A stretch of DNA of 64,000 nt from Achromobacter xylosoxidans (GTDB lineage Bacteria; Pseudomonadota; Gammaproteobacteria; Burkholderiales; Burkholderiaceae_B). The notes beneath the pieces are model-generated. The model was not told the origin of the DNA, made no database searches, and saw only the letters and a program-made list of their open reading frames with translations. The translations under genes and the position numbers were made by a program. The stretch lies in assembly GCF_014490035.1 (NCBI RefSeq), contig NZ_CP061008.1, positions 2,604,001-2,668,000 of the forward strand, given 5' to 3'. Shown here one piece after another: positions 36,342 to 46,671 of this stretch (within the stretch, counting starts at the first letter, position 1; each line of letters opens with the position of its first letter).

Positions 36342-36366
36342 CGTGTAATTTTCCGTAAGTTACACG
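36342..36366. promoter_or_regulatory. Inverted repeat in the csp-clpS divergent region
   Basis: CGTGTAA and TTACACG are perfect 7-base arms separated by 11 bases, in the 225-base gap between the cold-shock gene and clpS. It overlaps a weak promoter candidate for clpS (TTACAC 36360-36365, 16 bases, TTAAAT 36382-36387). Confidence 0.4.
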
Positions 36367-36401
36367 CTAGCCGTCCCCCGTTTAAATAGAATAGCGGCCC
36401 T

Positions 36402-36716
36402 ATGAGTTCTACCTTGGATACCCAGCATGATTTGGCCGTCGAGAAGGCTCCGGCGCGCGCCGCGCCGCCTCCGATGTACCAGGTCCTGCTGCTGAACGAC
36501 GACTACACCCCAATGGAGTTCGTCGTGAAAGTACTGCAAAAGTTCTTCAATAAGAATCACGAAGAGGCTACGAGGATCATGTTGCAGGTGCATCACGAAG
36601 GGCGTGGTGTATGCGGGGTTTATCCCCGGGACCTCGCCGCCACGCGCATTGCGCAAGTGGCCCAATACGCGCGGGCGCGCCAGCACCCCCTGCAATGCGT
36701 GATGGAACCCGTCTGA
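36402..36716 (+). CDS. clpS: ClpS, N-end-rule adaptor of ClpAP
   Basis: A 104-residue adaptor that delivers substrates with N-terminal destabilising residues to ClpA. The core [17 protein letters not shown] carries the NDD substrate-binding residues; [17 protein letters not shown] and [17 protein letters not shown] complete the fold. The flexible N-terminal tail (about 22 residues, Ala/Pro-rich) is the part that enters ClpA. clpA, normally the next gene, is 7.6 kb downstream here, beyond an alpha-2-macroglobulin gene and pbpC. Confidence 0.96.
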   Translation: MSSTLDTQHDLAVEKAPARAAPPPMYQVLLLNDDYTPMEFVVKVLQKFFNKNHEEATRIMLQVHHEGRGVCGVYPRDLAATRIAQVAQYARARQHPLQCVMEPV

Positions 36717-36880
36717 ACCCCAGAATCAATGCGCCGCCTGTCATGGCGGCGTTGTGTTGTCCGGTTATTTTGTTTTGATAGGCAGTATCCGCGTACCCGA
36801 GAAGCGCGCGGAATGATCAGGTCGGCAGCTCCGCCGCTTAGGAGCGGTGCGTCTGCATTTGAGTAAGCGGGAGATTTACC

Positions 36881-39800
36881 GTGAGTGGAAAGATAAGCAA
36901 GGCCTGGCTGGCGACAGCCGGGGTCGTTGTATTGGCCGGCGCCATCGGCGTGGGCTGGTGGATGGGCAAGGAGCGTCAGCCCGCCAATCCGGCGCCAGCC
37001 GTCGTGTCGCAGCCTGCGGCCACGGCGGGTGGCGGCGATGCCAAGCCGGCATTGCCCGCCAGCGCGGTGGTCGGCGCGGCCGACCCGTTTGCCGCGCTTT
37101 CCTGCCAGCCGCGCCAGTACAACGATACGCTGGCGCTGGCGGTGACCTTCACGCAGCCGGTGGACGCCAAGTCCGACCTGGACAGCTATCTGCAAGTGAC
37201 GGACACGGGCTCGGCTTCCGACAAGGACAGCGAATCGGCCGCCAGCAACGGCGACCAGCCCGCCTCGGTCCGGCCGGGCGACTCGGCGCCCAAGGGCAAA
37301 ATCCTGAAGGGCAACTGGGTGGTGGGCGACAACCCCCGCATGGTCTATTTCCCCTACGTGCAACCGCAGCGTTCCTACGCGATCTCCGTGCGTGCCGGGC
37401 TGCCCGGCGCGGGCGGCATCAAGCTGGCGGAAGCGTCGAATTGCGAGGTGAACACGCAGGCCATGCCGCCGTCGTTCTATTTCGCCAGCCGCGGCGTGGT
37501 GCTGCCGGCCGGCCAGAATGGCGGCCTGCCCGTGGCCACGGTGAACGTCTCCGAAGTGGACGTGCAGTTCCTGCGCGTATCGCCTGAGCGCGTGCCTGAA
37601 CTGTTCGACACCGTGCTGGGCATCGGCCGCAGCACCGGCTCCGGAGAAGAGGAAGACAGCGGCGACGAAGAGGACAACTGGCGCTATTCCGACAACCGCA
37701 GCCTGAAGGGCTCGGTCAGCAACTGGGACCTGGACCGCCTGAACTCGCTGACGACCAGCGTCTATCAAGGCCGTTTCGTTACCGACGACAAGCCCAACCG
37801 CCGCCATGTCACGTTCCTGCCGGTCGAAGGCATCAAGGAACTCCAGGAGCCCGGCATCTACATCGCGGTGATGAGCCAGCCCGGCCGTTTCCGCTACGAG
37901 TACCAGGTGACGTATTTCTACGTCAGCGACATCGGCCTGCACGCACGCCGCTACAGCGACCGCATCGAAGCCTATTCGGTATCCCTGAAGAGTGGCACCG
38001 CCATCTCGGGCGCCGTGTTCGAACTGGTGGACGGCGCAGGCAAGTCGCTGGCCAAGGCCGCGGCCGACGGCCAGGGCCATGTCCGCTTTGACGGCAGTTT
38101 CGCCAATGCGCGCGTCATCCGCGCCTCGCGCGACAAGGAAATGACGGTGCTGGCCCTGGGCGAACCCGCCCTGGACCTGTCCGAATTCGACACCGGCGGC
38201 CATGTTTCCCGCCCCAACAACCTGTTCGTCTACGCCGGCCGCAACCTGTACCGCCCCGGCGAAACCTTCAACGTCTCGGTCCTGCCGCGCGACCTGGACG
38301 GCCGCATGCTGGCGCCGTCGCCCCTGACCGCCACCATCAAGCGCCCCGACGGCCGTACGGTGCTGAGCACCTTGTGGCAACCCCAAAAGGATCTGCCCGG
38401 CTATCTCGAGCGCAGCATCGATCTGCCGCTGGACGCGCAGACCGGCACGTGGCTGCTGGAATTGCGCGTGGACCCCGCGTCGCGCGCGCCGGACGCGTCC
38501 TGGAAGTTCCAGGTCGAGGAATTCCTGCCCGAGCGCATGAAGATGGCGCTGACCTCCGACCAGGAGGTGCTGTCGCCGGAGGAAACGCTGACCGTGGACG
38601 TGCAGGGCGATTATCTCTACGGCGCGCCCGCCGCCGGCAACCGCCTGCTGTCCAGCTTCCAGGTCAAGCGCGACCGTTTTGCGCTGCCCCAGCAATGGCC
38701 TGGCTTCATCTTCGGCGACGTTGCCGACGATGCCCGCCGCCATTTCGAGGAACTGCCCGAAACGGCCCTGGACGACAAGGGCCGCGGCCAGCTCGAGGTC
38801 GATCCGCGCACCGGCGGCACGCGTTCGCCGATGAAGGTGAGGGTGTCGGCCAGCCTGCTGGAATCCGGCGGCCGTCCGGTGGTGCGTTCGATCGAGCGCA
38901 GCGTCTGGCCCGCCGACCGCCTGATCGCCGTGCGTCCGCAATTCGACGGCGACGTGGCCCGCGAAGGCGCGCCCGCCGGTTTTGAAGTGCTGCGCGTCGA
39001 CGCGCAGGGCAAGATTGCGCCGCTGGCGCAGGCGCAGATGCGTCTGTACCGCGAAGATCGCCAGTACTACTGGCGTTTCGACGACCAGCGCGGCTGGAAC
39101 AGCGGCTACACCGAAACCGAGGAATTGCTGGATTCGCGCGAGATCGCGCTGAACGACCGCTCCCAGCTGACCGTGCCCGTGAAGTGGGGCCGCTATCGCC
39201 TGGAAATCGCCGATCCCGAAACCGGCCAGACCCTGCGCTACCGCTTCTATGCGGGCTGGAACGCGCAGGACTCCGACGCCATGGGCAATCGTCCCGACCG
39301 CGTGCAGATGAAGCTCGAAGGCGTGCCGGCCAAGCCGGGCGACACGGTCAAGCTGACTCTGACGCCGCCGCATGACGGCCAGGCGCTCATCACCGTGGAA
39401 GGCGACCGCATGCTGTGGTCCACCTGGGTGGCCGTGAAAGCGACCGGCACGCAGGTCGAGATTCCGGTCGACAAGAGCTGGAAGCGCCACGACCTGTACA
39501 TTGCAGCCGCCGTGTTCCGTCCCGGCAGCGAGGGCGACCGCGTGACGCCGGCGCGCGCGCTGGGCCTGACCTTCCTGCCCATCGCCAGCGCCGACCGCAA
39601 GCTGGACGTGAAGCTGACGGCGCCGCCCAAGGCGGTGCCCGAGACCAAGGCGACCGTGCGCGTCAAGGTCGACGGCGCTTCGGGCAAGCAGGCCACCGTG
39701 ACCCTGTCGGCGGTGGACGTGGGCATCCTCAATATCAATCAGTACAAGACGCCCGACCCGCTGGACTACTTCTTCGGCAAGCACCGCTACGCGCCCGAAT

Positions 39801-42076
39801 TGCTGGACATGTACGGCAAGCTGATCGAGAAAATGGACGGCACCAAGGGCAAGCTGAAGTGGGGCGGCGACGCCGCCATGCGCGGCGACAGCAAGAGCCT
39901 GCCCAAGAAGGTCAAGCTGGTGGACCTGTTCTCCGGTCCGGTCAAGCTGAACGAGCAGGGCGAGGCGGACATCCCGCTGGACCTGCCCGACTTCAACGGC
40001 ACGCTGCGCCTGATGGCGGTGGCCTTCACGCCCGACAACTACGGCAGCACCGACACCGAAATGGTGGTGGCGGCGCCCATCGTGGCCGAGCTGAACACGC
40101 CGCGCTTCATTACTCCGGGCGACCAGGCAGCGATCGCGCTGGACGTGACCAACCTGAGCGGCGCCGAACAGAAGGTGACGGTCAAGCTGGAAGCGCTGGA
40201 CCCGCTGGCCATCGTCGACGGCGTCAAGACCGTGACCTTGAAGGACAAGCAGCGCACCACGTTGCGCTTCACCGCCACCACCACCGGTTCGTACGGCCTG
40301 GGCCTGATGCGCCTGACCGTCGACGGGCAGGGCGGCGGCAAGCCCGTGCGCATCGTGCGCGAATCCGTGCTGCAGGTGCAACCGGCCTACGCGGCCGAGC
40401 GCCAGGTGCGCCGCCTGCGCCTGAATCCGGGCGAAGCCAACGCGCCGCAGGCGTCGTGGATCGCTTCCTACTATCCGGACTCGACCACGGTCAGCATGAC
40501 GGTTTCGAACCGTCCGCCGATCAACGTCAACCGCCTGGTCGAAGGGCTGCTCAACTATCCCTACGGCTGCACCGAGCAGACCATCAGCGCGACCCTGCCG
40601 TGGGTCATGCTGGATGAGGCCGCGGCCAAGCAGTTCGGCCTCAAGCCGCGTACCAAGGCCGAGCGCGACGCCAAGGTGGCCGGCGCGATCGGCCGCCTGG
40701 CGGGCATGCGCAATGCCGTCGGTTCGTACAACCTGTGGAGCAGTTCGTCCTCGCGCGACGTGTGGCTGACGGCCTACGCCGTCGGCTTCATGCAGGACGC
40801 CCGCGACAACGGTTTCGAAGTGCCCGAGGCCTCGCTGGACCGTTCGCGCCAGTGGCTGCTGGAGCAGGTGCAGCAGAGTTCCGGCGCATTCGGCACCTGG
40901 TCGGCCAACCTGAAGCGCGGCGTCGAATCCGGACGCTACGATTCCAGCGACGCCAACATCCTGCGTGAGGACCACCGCCGCTTCGCCGGCCTGGCCACTG
41001 CCGCGCTGGCGCTGGCGCGCGACAAGAAGGCGCCGCTGTCCACGGTGCGCCAGCTGTACGACAACTACCAGGAGCGCGCGCGTTCGCCGCTGCCGCTGAT
41101 CCAGCTGGCGGCTGCGTTCAAGCTCATGGGCGACGAAGGGCGCATGAAGAGCGCGCTCGACCAGGCCGTGGCGCGCGAGTACGGTCTCAACAACCGCCGC
41201 AACTCCGGCTATTACGACGAATGGCTGGGCGACTACGGCAGCGGCGTGCGCGACTACGCGCTGGCCTTTGCGATCGCCGACAAGTACGAGCTGCGCCACG
41301 AGCGCCTGGACAACCTGCTGACGCAGTTGGCCAGCCGCCTGGGCAACCGTTCGTACCTGTCGACGCAGGAACAGATGTCGCTGTTGCTGGCCGCCCGTGC
41401 CCTGGGCGGCGACAAGGCCACGCCCTGGTCCGCCACGCTGACCGTCAACGGTTCCACCAAGGCGCTCGCCGGCGGCACCAGCGACCAGACCGTGTCGCTG
41501 TCGGCGGCCGACCTGGCCGGCGCGCAGCTGCTGAACACCGGCAACCAGTCCCTGTTCGTCGAATACGACATCCAGGGCAGCCCGACCACCGCGCCCGCGC
41601 CGCGCAACGACGTGATCCAGCTCAAGCGCGGCTGGTACCGTCCGGACGGCCGTCCGTGGGATGGCGGCAGCCTGCAGACCGGCGATATGCTGGTGGTGTG
41701 GGTGCAGGCCAGCGCCAACCAGAACATTCCGGATGGCTTGCTGGTGGACCGCGTGCCGGCGGGTTTTGAAGTCGAAAACCTGAACCTGTCGCAAAGCCCC
41801 GAGATGCAGGAATGGACGATCGGCGGACGCCGCGTGGCCGAAGCCATGTCCGATCCCAACATCAAGCACCGCGAGTTCCGCGACGACCGCTATGTGGCCG
41901 CGGTGTCGCTGGGCCGCGGCAAGGTGGACGTGTTCTATCTGGTGCGCGTCGTGACGCCGGGCCGCTACGCGGTGCCGTCGACGGTGGCCGAAGATATGTA
42001 CCGGCCTGAAATCCGGGGCGTAGGCGAGCAATGGAGCACGGTAGAGATCCGCGACCGCGGCGCCAAGCGTCCTTGA
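36881..42076 (+). CDS. Bacterial alpha-2-macroglobulin with thioester site (YfhM-like)
   Basis: A 1731-residue periplasmic protease trap of the type paired with PbpC. One N-terminal membrane anchor (WLATAGVVVLAGAIGVGWWM, about 9-28) replaces the lipobox of E. coli YfhM: no cysteine is present there. A disordered Ala/Pro segment follows, then a run of macroglobulin-like beta domains. The thioester motif CTEQ is at Cys1230 (LNYPYGCTEQTIS), followed by the helical thioester domain and C-terminal domains. The acidic stretch EEEDSGDEEDNW near residue 253 is unusual. GTG start with GGGAG before it. Its end overlaps pbpC by 46 bases. These proteins are thought to block host or rival proteases that breach the outer membrane. 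Confidence 0.93.
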   Translation: MSGKISKAWLATAGVVVLAGAIGVGWWMGKERQPANPAPAVVSQPAATAGGGDAKPALPASAVVGAADPFAALSCQPRQYNDTLALAVTFTQPVDAKSDLDSYLQVTDTGSASDKDSESAASNGDQPASVRPGDSAPKGKILKGNWVVGDNPRMVYFPYVQPQRSYAISVRAGLPGAGGIKLAEASNCEVNTQAMPPSFYFASRGVVLPAGQNGGLPVATVNVSEVDVQFLRVSPERVPELFDTVLGIGRSTGSGEEEDSGDEEDNWRYSDNRSLKGSVSNWDLDRLNSLTTSVYQGRFVTDDKPNRRHVTFLPVEGIKELQEPGIYIAVMSQPGRFRYEYQVTYFYVSDIGLHARRYSDRIEAYSVSLKSGTAISGAVFELVDGAGKSLAKAAADGQGHVRFDGSFANARVIRASRDKEMTVLALGEPALDLSEFDTGGHVSRPNNLFVYAGRNLYRPGETFNVSVLPRDLDGRMLAPSPLTATIKRPDGRTVLSTLWQPQKDLPGYLERSIDLPLDAQTGTWLLELRVDPASRAPDASWKFQVEEFLPERMKMALTSDQEVLSPEETLTVDVQGDYLYGAPAAGNRLLSSFQVKRDRFALPQQWPGFIFGDVADDARRHFEELPETALDDKGRGQLEVDPRTGGTRSPMKVRVSASLLESGGRPVVRSIERSVWPADRLIAVRPQFDGDVAREGAPAGFEVLRVDAQGKIAPLAQAQMRLYREDRQYYWRFDDQRGWNSGYTETEELLDSREIALNDRSQLTVPVKWGRYRLEIADPETGQTLRYRFYAGWNAQDSDAMGNRPDRVQMKLEGVPAKPGDTVKLTLTPPHDGQALITVEGDRMLWSTWVAVKATGTQVEIPVDKSWKRHDLYIAAAVFRPGSEGDRVTPARALGLTFLPIASADRKLDVKLTAPPKAVPETKATVRVKVDGASGKQATVTLSAVDVGILNINQYKTPDPLDYFFGKHRYAPELLDMYGKLIEKMDGTKGKLKWGGDAAMRGDSKSLPKKVKLVDLFSGPVKLNEQGEADIPLDLPDFNGTLRLMAVAFTPDNYGSTDTEMVVAAPIVAELNTPRFITPGDQAAIALDVTNLSGAEQKVTVKLEALDPLAIVDGVKTVTLKDKQRTTLRFTATTTGSYGLGLMRLTVDGQGGGKPVRIVRESVLQVQPAYAAERQVRRLRLNPGEANAPQASWIASYYPDSTTVSMTVSNRPPINVNRLVEGLLNYPYGCTEQTISATLPWVMLDEAAAKQFGLKPRTKAERDAKVAGAIGRLAGMRNAVGSYNLWSSSSSRDVWLTAYAVGFMQDARDNGFEVPEASLDRSRQWLLEQVQQSSGAFGTWSANLKRGVESGRYDSSDANILREDHRRFAGLATAALALARDKKAPLSTVRQLYDNYQERARSPLPLIQLAAAFKLMGDEGRMKSALDQAVAREYGLNNRRNSGYYDEWLGDYGSGVRDYALAFAIADKYELRHERLDNLLTQLASRLGNRSYLSTQEQMSLLLAARALGGDKATPWSATLTVNGSTKALAGGTSDQTVSLSAADLAGAQLLNTGNQSLFVEYDIQGSPTTAPAPRNDVIQLKRGWYRPDGRPWDGGSLQTGDMLVVWVQASANQNIPDGLLVDRVPAGFEVENLNLSQSPEMQEWTIGGRRVAEAMSDPNIKHREFRDDRYVAAVSLGRGKVDVFYLVRVVTPGRYAVPSTVAEDMYRPEIRGVGEQWSTVEIRDRGAKRP

Positions 42077-44295
42077 CCCCCGCCGCCACCCCCGTGGCGG
42101 GCGCCTCGCGCGCCCGCCGCTGGCGGCGGCGCGGAATCTTCGCGGCCAGCGCGTTGTTTGCGCTGGCCGCGTTGTTATTCACGCTGGACCGCCTCTATCC
42201 CTTGCCGCCCGTGGATTCGGGCGGCGCCGCCGTGGTCGTGGCCGCGGACGGCACGCCGCTGCGCAACTATCCCAGCCGCGACGGCATCTGGCGCTATCCG
42301 GTCAAACCCGACCAGGTGTCCGAACGCTATCTGGAAACGCTACTGACCTACGAGGACCGCTGGTTCTACTGGCACCCGGGCGTCAACCCGGTGGCGATGG
42401 CGCGCGCCGGCTGGCAGTGGGCCACCAACCGCCGTATCGTGTCGGGCGGCTCCACCCTGACCATGCAGGTTGCGCGGTTGATCGATCCGGAACTGGCCGG
42501 CAAGCCCTCGCGCTCGATGTCGGCGAAGCTGCGGCAGGCCTGGCGCGCCATCCAGCTGGAAATGCACTACAGCAAGGACGAGATCCTGTCGCTGTACCTG
42601 ACCCACGCGCCCATGGGCGGCATCGTCGAAGGCGTGGAGATGGGCTCGCGCCTGTGGCTGGGCAAGCCGGCGCGCGACCTGAGCCCGGCGGAGGCGGCGA
42701 TGCTGACCGCCTTGCCGCAGGCGCCGTCGCGCCTGCGGCCGGACCGTCATCCCGAGGCCGCGCAGGCCGCGCGCGACAAGGTGCTGGACCGCATGGTCGA
42801 ACTGGGCCGCTGGACCCCGGCCGAGGTGGCCGACGCCAAGATCGAGAACGTGGTTGCGCCGCCGCTGCGGGCGCGCTGGCTGGCGCCCCTGGCCGCGCAG
42901 CGCCTGCTGCAGGAAGCGGGCAGCCAGCGCAAGGCCGGCCGGCGCCCGGGCGAGCGGCCCGCCGTGGTCACGTCCACCCTGGACGCGGACATGCAGGCGG
43001 CGGTGGAGCGCATGCTGCAGGACCGGGTGGACGGCCTGCCGCCCAAGGTATCGATGGCCGTGTTGGTGATGGACAACGATACGCTGGAGGTCAAGGCCTA
43101 TGCCGGCTCCGCCGACTTCTCCGACGAAAGCCGGGCCGCCCACGTGGATATGGTGCGCGGCGTGCGTTCGCCGGGCTCCACGCTCAAACCCTTTCTGTAC
43201 GCGCAGGCGCTGGACGAAGGCCTGATCCACTCCGAAAGCCTGCTGATCGACGCGCCGATGTCGTTCGGCGGCTACGCGCCGGGCAATTTCCAGGCCGCGT
43301 TCGCCGGCCCGATCAGCGTGGCGCAGGCCCTGCAGCGTTCGCTCAACGTGCCGGCGGTGGACCTGCTGGATCGCGTCGGGCCCAGCAGTTTTGCCTCGGT
43401 CATGCTGGCCGGCGGGGTGCGGTTACGTTTGCCCGCGGGCGCGGAACCGAATTTGAGCTTGATTTTGGGCGGGGGCGGCACCACATTGGAAGAACTGGTG
43501 GGCGCTTACCGGGCCCTGGCCCGCGGGGGCGTCTCCGGGCGGCCCCGGCTGCGGCCGGAGCAGCCGCGGGTCGAGTCCCGTATGATGAGCCCTGGGGCGG
43601 CCTGGATCGTCCGTGACATTCTGGAGAGCGGCGGCCATCCTGACCGGCCGTTCTACCAGTCGGGCAGTCCGGCGCGGCAACTGGCCTGGAAAACCGGGAC
43701 CAGTTTCGGATTCCGCGACGCCTGGGCCGTTGGAGTGACCGACAGGTGGACGATGGGCGTCTGGGTCGGCCGTCCGGATGGTACGCCCAACCCCGGATTT
43801 TTCGGGGCAAACGTGGCTGCGCCGCTACTGCAGGATATCGTGGCGGCCTTGCCCGAAGGCGCTCAGCAGGTCCGCGTCAGGCCCGAAACGGTGCAGGCCG
43901 CGGTGACATGCTGGCCCCTGGGTTACAAGCTCGGCAGCGTGCCGTCCGGCGAATGTCCGGAGCAGCGCGCGGCCTGGGTGCTGAATGAAACGGCGCCGCC
44001 GTCCTTTGCCGGCTACGCCGATGCCTCGCGCGGACCGCTGCGTCTGGGCGGCGTGGCCAGCGGCTCGGTGCTGCGGCCCGTGCCGGGCGGGCGCGAAGTG
44101 GCGCTGGATGTGGATGTGCAGGGAACAGAAGGCGAAGTATGGTGGATGCTGGACGGGCGCGTGGTTGGTCACGGCGCGTCGGGTCATCCGTTTAAATTAG
44201 TGTTGGCCATGGACGGCCGGTATACGCTTACCGTCATGGATGCGCAAGGCCGTCACGACAGAGTGGTTTTTGAAATCTCTGGCGTTACGCCATGA
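42031..44295 (+). CDS. pbpC: Penicillin-binding protein 1C
   Basis: A 754-residue class A penicillin-binding protein. A membrane anchor is at about 35-52 (IFAASALFALAALLFTL). The glycosyltransferase domain carries EDRWFYWHPG (Glu108) and SGGSTLTMQVARL; the transpeptidase domain carries SPGSTLKP (Ser383, Lys386), SLNVP and KTGTSFGF (Lys554). The C-terminal BiPBP_C domain begins near residue 660. PbpC repairs peptidoglycan and typically travels with an alpha-2-macroglobulin gene, as here; the 46-base overlap implies coupled translation. An initiator further in is possible since the first 30 residues are basic and not conserved. Confidence 0.95.
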   Translation: MEHGRDPRPRRQASLTPAATPVAGASRARRWRRRGIFAASALFALAALLFTLDRLYPLPPVDSGGAAVVVAADGTPLRNYPSRDGIWRYPVKPDQVSERYLETLLTYEDRWFYWHPGVNPVAMARAGWQWATNRRIVSGGSTLTMQVARLIDPELAGKPSRSMSAKLRQAWRAIQLEMHYSKDEILSLYLTHAPMGGIVEGVEMGSRLWLGKPARDLSPAEAAMLTALPQAPSRLRPDRHPEAAQAARDKVLDRMVELGRWTPAEVADAKIENVVAPPLRARWLAPLAAQRLLQEAGSQRKAGRRPGERPAVVTSTLDADMQAAVERMLQDRVDGLPPKVSMAVLVMDNDTLEVKAYAGSADFSDESRAAHVDMVRGVRSPGSTLKPFLYAQALDEGLIHSESLLIDAPMSFGGYAPGNFQAAFAGPISVAQALQRSLNVPAVDLLDRVGPSSFASVMLAGGVRLRLPAGAEPNLSLILGGGGTTLEELVGAYRALARGGVSGRPRLRPEQPRVESRMMSPGAAWIVRDILESGGHPDRPFYQSGSPARQLAWKTGTSFGFRDAWAVGVTDRWTMGVWVGRPDGTPNPGFFGANVAAPLLQDIVAALPEGAQQVRVRPETVQAAVTCWPLGYKLGSVPSGECPEQRAAWVLNETAPPSFAGYADASRGPLRLGGVASGSVLRPVPGGREVALDVDVQGTEGEVWWMLDGRVVGHGASGHPFKLVLAMDGRYTLTVMDAQGRHDRVVFEISGVTP

Positions 44296-44350
44296 TCGGC
44301 ATAGAATATGAATCGTGTATTTGCCCGCTTCGATGCGTTACGGAGGAAGC

Positions 44351-46663
44351 GTGATTTCTCAAGAGCTTGAAGTCAGCCTGCATATGGCTTTCGTCGAGGC
44401 CCGTTCGGCCCGGCATGAATTTATTACCGTCGAGCATCTGCTGCTGGCGTTGCTCGACAACGCTTCGGCCGTTGAAGTGCTGCGCGCCTGCGCCGCGAAC
44501 CTGGACGACCTGCGCCGCAATCTGCGCCAGTTCGTCTCGGAGAACACCCCGGTGATCCCGAGCGGCGCCGAGGTCGACACGCAGCCCACGCTGGGATTCC
44601 AGCGTGTGATCCAGCGCGCCATCATGCATGTATCCGCGGGAGGCACCGGCAAGAAGCCGGTTACCGGCGCCAATGTGCTCGTGGCCATTTTCGGCGAAAA
44701 GGATTCGCACGCCGTGTATTACCTGCAGCAGCAGGGCGTGACGCGGCTGGACGTTGTCAATTTTCTGTCGCATGGCATTACCAAACAGCCCCAGGTGGAG
44801 TCCGCCGCCGTGCAGAAAGAGCAGCAGACCAATGGTGAAGAGCAGGGCGAATCGCGTCAGTCGCCGCTGGACCAGTACGCCACCGACCTGAATGCCGCCG
44901 CGTTGGCGGGCCGCATCGATCCCCTCATCGGACGCGAGCACGAAGTCGAGCGCGTGATCCAGGTGCTGTGCCGCCGCCGCAAGAACAATCCGCTGCTGGT
45001 CGGCGAGGCCGGCGTGGGCAAGACCGCGATCGCCGAAGGCCTGGCCTGGCGCATCACGCGCGGCGAAGTGCCCGAAATCCTGCAGGCCGCCCAGGTCTTT
45101 TCGCTGGACATGGGCGCCTTGCTGGCGGGCACCAAGTACCGCGGCGATTTCGAGCAGCGCCTGAAGGGCGTGCTCAAGCAGATCCGTGGCAACCCCGACG
45201 CCATCCTGTTCATCGACGAGATCCATACGCTGATCGGCGCCGGCTCGGCATCGGGCGGCACGCTGGACGCGTCCAACCTCTTGAAGCCCGCCTTGTCTTC
45301 CGGGCAGCTCAAGTGCATCGGCGCGACCACCTACACCGAATACCGCGGCGTCTTTGAAAAAGACCACGCGCTGTCGCGCCGTTTCCAGAAGATCGACGTG
45401 GCCGAACCCAGCGTCGAACAGACCGTGCAGATCCTGCGCGGCCTGAAGAGCCGCTTCGAAGAGCACCACAGCGTGCGCTACTCGTCCGCCGCCCTGTCGG
45501 CCGCGGCCGAACTGTCGGCGCGCTTCATCAATGACCGCCATCTGCCGGACAAGGCCATCGACGTGATCGACGAGGCCGGCGCCGCGCAGCGCCTGCTGCC
45601 GCGCTCGCGCCAAAAGAAGGTAATCGGCAAGGTGGACATCGAGAACATCGTGTCCAAGATCGCGCGCATTCCGCCGCAGTCCGTCTCCAACGACGACCGC
45701 AGCAAGCTCGCGACGCTGGACCGCGACCTGAAGACCGTGGTCTTCGGCCAGGACAACGCCATCGAAGCCCTGTCCGCCGCCATCAAGATGGCGCGCTCGG
45801 GCCTGGGCAAGCCGGAAAAGCCGATCGGCGCCTTCCTGTTCTCCGGTCCCACCGGCGTGGGCAAGACCGAGGTCGCGCGCCAGCTGGCTTTCACGCTGGG
45901 CGTGGAGCTGTTGCGTTTCGACATGTCGGAATACATGGAGCGGCACGCGGTGTCGCGCCTGATCGGCGCGCCTCCGGGCTACGTCGGTTTCGACCAGGGC
46001 GGCCTGCTGACCGAGGCCATCACCAAGCAGCCGCACTGCGTGCTGCTGCTCGATGAAATCGAAAAGGCGCACCCGGATGTGTTCAACATCCTGCTGCAGG
46101 TCATGGACCACGGCACGCTGACCGACAACAACGGCCGCAAGGCGGACTTCCGCAACGTCATTCTCATCATGACGACCAACGCGGGCGCCGAAACCTTGAA
46201 CCGTCCGTCGATCGGCTTCGCGAATTCGCGCGTGGTGGGTGACGAAATGGCGGAAATCCGCCGCATGTTCACCCCCGAGTTCCGCAACCGCCTGGACGCG
46301 ATCATCCCGTTCGCGCCGCTGGACCGCGAAATCATCCTGCGCGTGGTGGACAAGTTCCTCATGCAGCTGGAAGACCAACTGCACGAGCGTCGCGTGGAAG
46401 CCATCTTCACCACGAGTCTGCGCGAGCATCTCGCCAAGGAAGGGTTCGATCCGCTCATGGGCGCACGTCCCATGCAGCGCCTCATCCAGGACACCATCCG
46501 GCGTGCGCTGGCCGACGAGCTGCTGTTCGGCAAGCTGGTCGATGGCGGCACGGTCACGGTCGACCTGGACGAGGAAGGCAAGGTCAAGCTGGACTTCGAC
46601 GAGAACGGCAAGCCGCCCTCGTCGGATGCGCCTGACAAACAGGAAGTCGAACTGGTCGACTAG
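44351..46663 (+). CDS. clpA: ATP-dependent Clp protease ATP-binding subunit ClpA
   Basis: A 770-residue AAA+ unfoldase that feeds ClpP and accepts ClpS. The N domain ([16 protein letters not shown] to about 145) binds ClpS. AAA-1 has Walker [10 protein letters not shown] (218-226) and Walker [13 protein letters not shown]-2 has GPTGVGKTE (499-507) and [16 protein letters not shown] at 44351 follows GGAGGAAGC; 12 codons upstream are also open but lack family similarity. pqiA starts 8 bases after its stop. clpP is not in the window. Confidence 0.97.
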   Translation: MISQELEVSLHMAFVEARSARHEFITVEHLLLALLDNASAVEVLRACAANLDDLRRNLRQFVSENTPVIPSGAEVDTQPTLGFQRVIQRAIMHVSAGGTGKKPVTGANVLVAIFGEKDSHAVYYLQQQGVTRLDVVNFLSHGITKQPQVESAAVQKEQQTNGEEQGESRQSPLDQYATDLNAAALAGRIDPLIGREHEVERVIQVLCRRRKNNPLLVGEAGVGKTAIAEGLAWRITRGEVPEILQAAQVFSLDMGALLAGTKYRGDFEQRLKGVLKQIRGNPDAILFIDEIHTLIGAGSASGGTLDASNLLKPALSSGQLKCIGATTYTEYRGVFEKDHALSRRFQKIDVAEPSVEQTVQILRGLKSRFEEHHSVRYSSAALSAAAELSARFINDRHLPDKAIDVIDEAGAAQRLLPRSRQKKVIGKVDIENIVSKIARIPPQSVSNDDRSKLATLDRDLKTVVFGQDNAIEALSAAIKMARSGLGKPEKPIGAFLFSGPTGVGKTEVARQLAFTLGVELLRFDMSEYMERHAVSRLIGAPPGYVGFDQGGLLTEAITKQPHCVLLLDEIEKAHPDVFNILLQVMDHGTLTDNNGRKADFRNVILIMTTNAGAETLNRPSIGFANSRVVGDEMAEIRRMFTPEFRNRLDAIIPFAPLDREIILRVVDKFLMQLEDQLHERRVEAIFTTSLREHLAKEGFDPLMGARPMQRLIQDTIRRALADELLFGKLVDGGTVTVDLDEEGKVKLDFDENGKPPSSDAPDKQEVELVD

Positions 46664-46671
46664 GCGACTCA

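Noticed and set aside
36620..42031. A minus-strand open frame of 1803 codons opposite the alpha-2-macroglobulin gene
   Set aside because: It is low-complexity, rich in Arg, His, Gln, Ala and Gly, with no domain or signal. It is a by-product of GC-rich codon use in the real plus-strand gene, which has a thioester motif and clear family sequence.
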